Shown here one piece after another: positions 58,435 through 64,000 of a DNA stretch of 64,000 nt; the stretch's first letter is position 1, and every line of letters starts with the position of its first letter. The notes beneath the pieces are model-generated. The model saw only the letters and a program-made list of their open reading frames with translations. It was not told the origin of the DNA and ran no database searches. Source of the stretch: Comamonadaceae bacterium (GTDB lineage Bacteria > Pseudomonadota > Gammaproteobacteria > Burkholderiales > Burkholderiaceae_C). The position numbers were made by a program, and so were the translations under genes. Location of the stretch: contig JAIYAR010000017.1 in NCBI GenBank assembly GCA_027488985.1, forward strand, positions 1-64,000, in the 5' to 3' direction.

Positions 58435-59072
58435 TGACTTCCGTTTTTCCCTTGTTGGCGCAAGCCCGCCAATTGCCCTTGATTGCCATACTGCGTGGGC
58501 TCAAGCCTGAAGAAGCACTGGATATTGGACAGGCCTTGTATGGGGCTGGGTTCCGTACTCTCGAAGTGCCGCTGAATCGACTCGGCGCTATCGAATGTAT
58601 AGCTGCTCTCGCAGGTGGATTGGGCGCTGACGCTCTGATTGGCGGTGGAACCATGTTGACTGTGGCCCATGTGGAAGCCGTGCATGCAGCGGGTGGCCGC
58701 TTGATGGTTTCGCCCAATTGCGAACCGGCTGTGATCCGCCGCGCAGTGGAGTTGGGCATGCTGGCAGCCCCCGGTGTGGCCACCCCCACCGAGGCCTTTG
58801 CTGCCTTGGCAGCCGGCGCGCACGCATTGAAGCTGTTCCCCGCAGAGTCGCTGGGGCATGGCGGCTTGAAGGCGCTCAAGTCTGTTGTGCCCAGCGGCAC
58901 AGACTTGTGGCCCGTGGGTGGCATTACTCCCGAGAGCATGGGGCCTTGGGTCAACGCCGGCGCCACCGGCTTCGGTATCGGCAGTCAGTTGTTTGCACCG
59001 GGTGTCACAGCGGCGCAGGTCTACGAGCGTGCCAGCGCTTATGTGCAGGCCTGGCAGGCTGCTACGGCCTAG
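58434..59072 (+). CDS. dgoA: 2-dehydro-3-deoxy-6-phosphogalactonate aldolase
   Basis: 212 residues from ATG 58434 with GGAG upstream. LIAILRGLKPEEAL (catalytic Glu/Arg region), IGGGTM, SPNCEP and LKLFPAESLG with the Schiff-base lysine. It cleaves the DgoK product to pyruvate and glyceraldehyde 3-phosphate. Bases 58587-58634 are a repeat copy read in frame. Confidence 0.92.
   Translation: MTSVFPLLAQARQLPLIAILRGLKPEEALDIGQALYGAGFRTLEVPLNRLGAIECIAALAGGLGADALIGGGTMLTVAHVEAVHAAGGRLMVSPNCEPAVIRRAVELGMLAAPGVATPTEAFAALAAGAHALKLFPAESLGHGGLKALKSVVPSGTDLWPVGGITPESMGPWVNAGATGFGIGSQLFAPGVTAAQVYERASAYVQAWQAATA
58587..58634 (+). repeat. 48-nt two-hairpin repeat, copy 7 (inside dgoA)
   Basis: GCTATCGAATGTATAGC, TGCTCTCGCAGG, GGGCGCTGACGC. 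Gap-free alignment to the intergenic copies, with no frame disruption. It codes for residues about 52-67 (AIECIAALAGGLGADA). Confidence 0.68.
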
Positions 59073-59992
59073 TCTTCGCTGCCAGAGCCCTGCTTGAGCA
59101 GCAAGGCGCGCTCGTACAGGGCGTTGCGCGGTTCGCCGGTGATGTCTGCTGCTAGCTTCACTGCCGATTTGAGTGGTAGTTGCTCTAGCAGCAGGCTTAG
59201 CACGCGGTCATCCGCCGTGCTGGCGGCTGCGGCCGCAGGGTGAATGACCAGCGCGAACTCGCCGCGCAAGCGGTTGGTATCTGCGGCTAACCAGGCGCTG
59301 AACTCGCTCGCATCCACAGTGGCCACCTCTTCAAACTGCTTGGTCAGCTCCCGGCCTACCGTGACTTTGCGTGCGCCCAGAGGTGCAAGCGCTTTGGCCA
59401 GCGCTTCCAGCCGGTGTGGCGCCTCGAGCAAAACCACCGCGTCGGGCTGCGCGGCTATCCCCGCCACCTCGTTCGCGCGCTCGGTGGCCTTGGAAGACAG
59501 AAACCCCCGGAAAACAAAACCGCCATGGCCTTCGCCTGCAGCGACCAGTCCGGCCACTGAAATGGCGGTCACCACGCTGCTGGCCCCCGGCAGGGGAATA
59601 GCGCGCAAACCATGCGAGCGCACTTGCGCCACCAGCCGTGCGCCGGGGTCGCTCACGCCGGGTGTGCCGGCGTCGCTCACATAGGCTACGCGTTGGCCCT
59701 CCTGCAGGCGGGCGATCACCGTCTGCGCGGCTTCGGTTTCGTTGTGCTGGTGCACGGCCAGCAGGCCTGAGCCCGCTTTGTCGATGCCATAGGCGCGCAA
59801 CATCTGCTGGGTGTGGCGTGTGTCTTCACAGGCGATGCAATCGACAAGCCCCAGCACATGCAGGGCGCGCAGGGTGATGTCGGCCAGATTCCCAATGGGC
59901 GTGGCGACCACATAGAGGCAGCCTTGCGGATAATGCTGCTCACCAGCCGCCTCCTTGGCGGCCTGGATGGCTGAAGAAAAAGACGCACTCAT
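59069..59992 (-). CDS. rsmI: 16S rRNA (cytidine1402-2'-O)-methyltransferase
   Basis: 307 residues. LYVVATPIGNLADITLRALHVL, CEDTRHTQQML, VSDAGTPGVSDPGARLV and PLPGASSVVTAISVAGL are RsmI motifs. Converges on dgoA (four-base overlap). Its start codon abuts that of yraN with no gap. Confidence 0.93.
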   Translation of the reverse strand: MSASFSSAIQAAKEAAGEQHYPQGCLYVVATPIGNLADITLRALHVLGLVDCIACEDTRHTQQMLRAYGIDKAGSGLLAVHQHNETEAAQTVIARLQEGQRVAYVSDAGTPGVSDPGARLVAQVRSHGLRAIPLPGASSVVTAISVAGLVAAGEGHGGFVFRGFLSSKATERANEVAGIAAQPDAVVLLEAPHRLEALAKALAPLGARKVTVGRELTKQFEEVATVDASEFSAWLAADTNRLRGEFALVIHPAAAAASTADDRVLSLLLEQLPLKSAVKLAADITGEPRNALYERALLLKQGSGSED

Positions 59993-60379
59993 ATGGGCTT
60001 ACTTCCATCACGACCGGCCCGTGCCACCACCAAACAGGTCGGTGACGCGGCAGAAGAGCAGGCCTTGGGTTTTTTGCAAGCCAAAGGGCTGCAATTCGTT
60101 GCGCGCAATTATCGGACGCCGGGGCGCGGTGGCGGTGAAATCGACCTTATCCTGCGCGACAAAGACGGGACCCTGGTCTTTGTGGAGGTGCGCAAGCGCA
60201 ACCGCACCGACCATGGCGGCGCCGCAGCCAGCATCGGGTATGTGAAGCAGCGGCGCATCATCTTTGCTGCCAGGCACTATTTGTTGAATTTGCGCACCAT
60301 GCCGCCCTGCCGGTTTGATGTGGTGGTGATCGATGGTGATGCAGTGGAATGGTTGCGCGGGGCGTTTGACGCATCCTGA
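59993..60379 (+). CDS. yraN: YraN-family protein (UPF0102)
   Basis: 128 residues. [24 protein letters not shown] is a PD-(D/E)XK nuclease-like core (Asp, Glu-x-x... residues present). Function unproven; the rsmI-yraN-diaA order is common. Directly head-to-head with rsmI (CATATG). Confidence 0.9.
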   Translation: MGLLPSRPARATTKQVGDAAEEQALGFLQAKGLQFVARNYRTPGRGGGEIDLILRDKDGTLVFVEVRKRNRTDHGGAAASIGYVKQRRIIFAARHYLLNLRTMPPCRFDVVVIDGDAVEWLRGAFDAS

Positions 60380-60437
60380 TACAACCCTTAAGCGCGCTGT
60401 AACAAGGGCTTCTGGGGGGCACGGTATCATGCCGCCC

Positions 60438-61037
60438 ATGCTGGAACAACGTATACAACAACACTTTATCGACAGCGCGGACCTCAAATACCAATCCGCG
60501 CAGGGCTTGAGTAAGCCCATCGCAGACGCTGTGCAAGCCATGCTGGCCTGTGTCACCAGTGGCGGCAAAGTGCTGGCCTGCGGCAACGGTGGCTCGGCAG
60601 CTGATGCCCAACACTTCGCTGCAGAATTTGTAGGTCGCTTCGAACGTGAACGGCCCGAGCTGGGCGCCATTGCGCTGACCACCGACACTTCCATCATCAC
60701 TGCCATTGCCAACGATTACGACTTCAACGTGATCTTCTCCCGGCAGGTGCGCGCCTTGGGTGCACCGGGTGATGTGTTGCTGGCTATTTCGACCAGTGGC
60801 AACTCTGCCAACGTGCTTGCAGCGATTGAAGCCGCGCACGAGCGCGAAATGGTGGTGGTCGGGCTCACAGGCAAAGGCGGCGGCAAGATGGCCCAAGTGC
60901 TGCGGGACACCGACGTGCACATTTCTGTGCCTCACGACCGCACGGCCCGTATTCAAGAAGTCCATATTCTGGCGCTCCACTGTATTTGTGATGCAGTCGA
61001 CGCCCAACTCCTCGGTGAACAGGAAACCCAATCATGA
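60438..61037 (+). CDS. SIS-domain protein, DiaA/GmhA-like
   Basis: 199 residues from ATG 60438; ATG 60429 possible. [26 protein letters not shown] and [17 protein letters not shown] are the SIS sugar-phosphate motifs. Position after yraN and before a BON lipoprotein is that of diaA (a DnaA-binding initiation factor), but sedoheptulose 7-phosphate isomerase cannot be excluded. Overlaps the next gene by four bases. Confidence 0.88.
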   Translation: MLEQRIQQHFIDSADLKYQSAQGLSKPIADAVQAMLACVTSGGKVLACGNGGSAADAQHFAAEFVGRFERERPELGAIALTTDTSIITAIANDYDFNVIFSRQVRALGAPGDVLLAISTSGNSANVLAAIEAAHEREMVVVGLTGKGGGKMAQVLRDTDVHISVPHDRTARIQEVHILALHCICDAVDAQLLGEQETQS

Positions 61038-61666
61038 AAAAAATCATCTCCCGTATCGTCATCGGTACCTTGCTCGCCTCCAGCCTGAGCGGCTGCTTCC
61101 CCCTTTTGGTGGGTGGCGCTGTTGTGGGCACTGGCTTGGTTGCTACCGACCGCCGCACTTCCGGTAGCCTGGTGGAGGATGAAGGCATTGAATTGCGCGC
61201 CTCCAGCCGCATCCGCGAAAACCTCGGTGAGCGTGTGCACGTGAACGTGACCAGCTACAACCGCCAGGTGCTTTTGACGGGCGAAGTGCCCAATCTGCAG
61301 GACAAGCAGCTGGTTGAGAAAATTGTGTCCGGTGTCGACAACGTGCGCAACATCGTCAACGAGCTCGATGTGATGGGTAACTCCACCCTGACCCAGCGTT
61401 CGTCTGATTCGCTGGTGACCGGCCGTGCCAAAGCGGCCCTGGTGGACGCCAAAGACCTGTTCGCCAGCGCCTTCAAGTTGACCACAGAGCGTGGAACGGT
61501 CTATGTGATGGGCCGCGTGACCGCACGCGAGGCCAAGCGCGCCACCGACATCATCAGCAACACCAGCGGCGTACAGCGTGTGGTGCGTATTCTGGAAATC
61601 ATTTCTGAAGAAGAGCTGGCACGCACTTTGCCGCAGCAGCCTGCTCCGCAACCTGCCAAGAAATAA
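61034..61666 (+). CDS. BON-domain lipoprotein (DolP/YraP-like)
   Basis: 210 residues. Lipobox LSGC (Cys about residue 17), two BON domains ([57 protein letters not shown]). Outer-membrane integrity factor in E. coli. Proline-rich end. A very long hairpin follows. Confidence 0.92.
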   Translation: MKKIISRIVIGTLLASSLSGCFPLLVGGAVVGTGLVATDRRTSGSLVEDEGIELRASSRIRENLGERVHVNVTSYNRQVLLTGEVPNLQDKQLVEKIVSGVDNVRNIVNELDVMGNSTLTQRSSDSLVTGRAKAALVDAKDLFASAFKLTTERGTVYVMGRVTAREAKRATDIISNTSGVQRVVRILEIISEEELARTLPQQPAPQPAKK

Positions 61667-61672
61667 GTCTCT

Positions 61673-61730
61673 CCGCACCCTCAAAAGCAAACGGCCTGCA
61701 GGTGCAGGCCGTTTGCTTTTGAGGGTGCGG
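61673..61730. terminator. Bidirectional terminator with a 28-bp perfect stem
   Basis: 61673-61700 pairs with 61703-61730 without a mismatch around a 2-base turn (GG). It fills the gap between the BON gene and the convergent reductase, ending one base before the latter's stop. A and T tracts (CAAAAGC / GCTTTTG) lie within the stem. Confidence 0.85.
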
Positions 61731-61731
61731 C

Positions 61732-62658
61732 TTACTTCAGCCGCTTGATCAGGCTGCTGGTGTCCCAGCGGTTGCCACCCATGAGTTGCACGTCGGCATA
61801 GAACTGGTCGACCAGCGCCGTCACTGGCAGGCGGGCGCCATTGCGCTTGGCTTCGTCCAGCACCAGACCCAAGTCCTTGCGCATCCAGTCCACGGCAAAA
61901 CCGAAATCAAACTTGTCTGCCACCATCGTCTTGCCGCGGTTGTCCATCTGCCAGCTTTGCGCCGCGCCTTTGCCGATGACATCCAACACCTGGCTCATGT
62001 CCAGCCCGGCACGCTGACCGAAAGCCACCGCTTCTGACAATCCTTGCACCAATCCTGCAATGCAGATCTGGTTCACCATTTTGGCCAGCTGGCCTGAGCC
62101 GCTGTCACCTAAGAGTGTGAACGCACGGGAAAACGCCATGGCCACCGGCTTGACCGCTTCAAAGGCAGTCGCGTCGCCACCGCACATGACGGTGAGCATG
62201 CCGTTTTGCGCACCCGCCTGTCCACCGGAGACAGGGGCATCGATGAACTGCAAGCCACGCGCCTGGGCCACTGCGCTTAACTCCCGCGCCACGTCGGCAG
62301 AAGCGGTGGTGTGATCCACAAAAATAGCTCCGGATTTCATGCCCGCAAAAGCGCCATCTGCACCCAAAACAACGCTGCGCAAATCCGCATCGTTACCGAC
62401 GCAGCAAAACACAATGTCGGCGTTTAGCACAGCCTCACGCGGGGTGGCTGCGTGCGAATGGGCGCCCAGTTGGCTGCTGGCGCTCGCAAATTCTTCGCAC
62501 CATGCTATGGATTTGGTAGCGGTACGGTTGTAGACCGCGACCTGGTGACCTGCGCGAGCCAGGTGCCCGGCCATGGGGTAGCCCATGACGCCCAAGCCTA
62601 GAAAGGCAACTGAGTAAGCGGGGGAGGGTTCGTAGGTTTTGTCGTTGATATTGGGCAT
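61732..62658 (-). CDS. Beta-hydroxyacid dehydrogenase (GarR/HIBADH family)
   Basis: 308 residues from ATG 62658 (GTG 62664 not needed). FLGLGVMGYPMAGHLARAGH is the NAD(P) site, DAPVSGGQAGAQNG the substrate loop, and GSGQLAKMVNQI carries the catalytic lysine. Likely a tartronate semialdehyde or similar reductase; substrate not decided. Adjacent to pilU, with which its start nearly touches. Confidence 0.88.
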   Translation of the reverse strand: MPNINDKTYEPSPAYSVAFLGLGVMGYPMAGHLARAGHQVAVYNRTATKSIAWCEEFASASSQLGAHSHAATPREAVLNADIVFCCVGNDADLRSVVLGADGAFAGMKSGAIFVDHTTASADVARELSAVAQARGLQFIDAPVSGGQAGAQNGMLTVMCGGDATAFEAVKPVAMAFSRAFTLLGDSGSGQLAKMVNQICIAGLVQGLSEAVAFGQRAGLDMSQVLDVIGKGAAQSWQMDNRGKTMVADKFDFGFAVDWMRKDLGLVLDEAKRNGARLPVTALVDQFYADVQLMGGNRWDTSSLIKRLK

Positions 62659-62660
62659 GG

Positions 62661-63797
62661 TCACATGATGGCAAAGTTTTCAGTACCGGCCGACAAGTCG
62701 TGAGACTTGCCACGGTGGCTGTTGAGCTTGATCTGCAGGCGCAGGTCGTTGAGCGAGTCGGCATTGCGCAGCGCATCTTCATAGGTGATGGCGTGGCCTT
62801 CGTACAGATCGAACAGGGCCTGGTCGAAAGTTTGCATGCCTGCTTGGCGGCTCTTTTTCATGATCTCTTTCACTTCCGAGACTTCGCCCTTGAAGATCAG
62901 GTCGGAGATCAGTGGGGAGTTGATCATCACTTCCACCGCAGCAACGCGGCCCTTGCCGTCTTGCTTGGGGATAAGTCGTTGGGACACCATGGCCCGCAGG
63001 TTAAGCGACAAGTCCATCAGCAACTGGCTGCGACGCTCTTCGGGGAAAAAGTTGATCACGCGGTCCAGGGCCTGGTTGGCGCTGTTGGCGTGCAGGGTGG
63101 CCAAGCACAAGTGACCGGTTTCCGAAAATGCAATCGCGTGCTCCATGGTTTCGCGGTCGCGGATCTCGCCCATCAGGATCACATCCGGCGCCTGGCGCAG
63201 GGTGTTTTTCAGGGCGGCTTCCCAGCTGTCTGTGTCCAACCCGACTTCGCGTTGGGTGATCACGCAGTTCTTGTGGGCGTGCACGAACTCCACCGGATCT
63301 TCAATGGTGATGATGTGGCCATAGGAGTTTTCATTGCGCCAGTCCACCATGGCAGCCAGCGTGGTGGACTTGCCGGAGCCGGTTGCCCCCACCAGAATGC
63401 ACAGCCCGCGCTTGGATTGCACAATGTCCTTGAGCACCGGCGGCACACCCAAACCGTCAATCGTGGGCAGCACCTGCGGGATCACCCGAAGCACCATGCC
63501 GACCTTGCCCTGCTGGATAAAGGCATTCACCCGGAAGCGGCCGATGGCAGCAGGTGCAATGGCGAAATTGCTCTCCTTGGAGCGTTCGAACTCGGCGATC
63601 TGCTTGTCGTTCATGATGGAACGCGCCAGCGCCATGGTGTGCGCCGCATTCAGTGGCTGGGGCGACACCTTGGTGACCTTGCCATCCACCTTGATGGCGG
63701 GCGGAAACTCGGCGGTGATGAACAAGTCGCTGCCATTGCGGCTGACCATCAGCTTAAGCAGATCGTTGATAAATTTCGTGGCTTGATCGCGTTCCAT
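62661..63797 (-). CDS. pilU: Type IV pilus retraction ATPase PilU
   Basis: 378 residues. Walker A GATGSGKSTT, Asp box, Walker B VILMGEIRDRETM and His box LATLHANSANQALDR. The C-terminal extension (SHRGKSHDLSAGTENFAIM) and the position after pilT mark PilU. Second gene of the pilT-pilU operon, 20 bases after pilT. Confidence 0.93.
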   Translation of the reverse strand: MERDQATKFINDLLKLMVSRNGSDLFITAEFPPAIKVDGKVTKVSPQPLNAAHTMALARSIMNDKQIAEFERSKESNFAIAPAAIGRFRVNAFIQQGKVGMVLRVIPQVLPTIDGLGVPPVLKDIVQSKRGLCILVGATGSGKSTTLAAMVDWRNENSYGHIITIEDPVEFVHAHKNCVITQREVGLDTDSWEAALKNTLRQAPDVILMGEIRDRETMEHAIAFSETGHLCLATLHANSANQALDRVINFFPEERRSQLLMDLSLNLRAMVSQRLIPKQDGKGRVAAVEVMINSPLISDLIFKGEVSEVKEIMKKSRQAGMQTFDQALFDLYEGHAITYEDALRNADSLNDLRLQIKLNSHRGKSHDLSAGTENFAIM

Positions 63798-63817
63798 CAG
63801 AACACCTACCTTTCTGT

Positions 63818-64000
63818 CTAGCCTGGGAAGTTCTCAGGAATCTTGGCTTTGCTGCGTGCTTCAGCTGCACTGATCATGTTGCGCTTGACCAGTTCGGTAA
63901 GGTTCTGGTCCAGGGTCTGCATGCCCACGCTATTGCCGGTCTGGATGGCGGAATACATCTGCGCCACCTTGGCCTCGCGGATCAGGTTGCGGATGGCGCT
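63818..64000 (-). CDS. pilT: Twitching motility ATPase PilT, C-terminal part (partial)
   Basis: 60 residues up to the window edge, IREAKVAQMYSAIQTGNSVG, then MQTLDQNLTELVKRNMI and KIPENFPG, the C-terminus of PilT. It retracts type IV pili. The N-terminal part is outside. Confidence 0.93.
   Translation of the reverse strand, partial: SAIRNLIREAKVAQMYSAIQTGNSVGMQTLDQNLTELVKRNMISAAEARSKAKIPENFPG

Noticed and set aside
59130..59190. Possible eighth copy of the 48-nt repeat inside rsmI
   Set aside because: Only short TAGC/GCAGC matches; no gap-free alignment with the others.

Overview
The window looks like chromosome of a Burkholderiales betaproteobacterium, most likely a Comamonadaceae of the Rhodoferax/Polaromonas kind. 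Support comes from the protein sequences (S10 operon, F-type ATP synthase, lipoate genes, the EIIA-HPr-EI set, PilU/PilT), the gene neighbourhoods, and a 48-nt two-hairpin repeat present in seven places. I could not run any search, so the genus is an inference.

Layout. 1-5550: end of tuf, then the whole S10 ribosomal protein operon (rpsJ to rpsQ), with a strong internal promoter before rplC and a terminator after rpsQ. 5643-17010: peroxiredoxin, acetyltransferase, TlpA-like thioredoxin, a DUF4197 protein, a lipoprotein, an MFS carrier, an incomplete PTS (EIIA-Man, HPr, EI), a DMT exporter, a YghZ-type aldo/keto reductase, and ybeD-lipB-lipA. 17264-24416: atpIBEFHAGDC with its terminator. 24475-29266: two TPM-domain proteins with LemA, a SnoaL-like protein, a YheT-type hydrolase, an unknown protein and a membrane-anchored cytochrome c.

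29354-40134 is the accessory region: a roughly 10.7-kb integrative island inserted inside a tRNA-Arg(CCG) gene, cutting it in the anticodon arm. The two host halves lie at 29354-29392 and 40085-40134; the island brings an intact replacement tRNA-Arg(CCG) at 39878-39953. One compensated base pair shows which halves belong together. The cargo is a tyrosine recombinase, an AlpA-like regulator, a lone cytosine-C5 methyltransferase, a winged-helix protein resembling replication-relaxation proteins, a GC-rich hairpin-dense non-coding segment, a divergent MvaI/BcnI-type restriction enzyme with its C5 methyltransferase, an unknown AT-rich gene, and two small conserved mobile-element genes.

40167-47007: EAL-HDOD protein, pobA with a divergent IclR regulator, a small ORF behind a near-consensus promoter, an HTH-receiver fusion, a DEAD-box helicase, and a low-molecular-weight tyrosine phosphatase. 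47226-53591: an alpha-glucoside ABC importer with an intracellular GH13 alpha-glucosidase (agl-type operon). 53629-59072: a MATE carrier, then a sugar/galactonate catabolic cluster (lactonase, SDR dehydrogenase, GntR regulator, DgoK, DgoA) that lacks a dehydratase in the window. 59069-64000: rsmI, yraN, diaA-like SIS protein, BON lipoprotein, a beta-hydroxyacid dehydrogenase, pilU and the 3' end of pilT.
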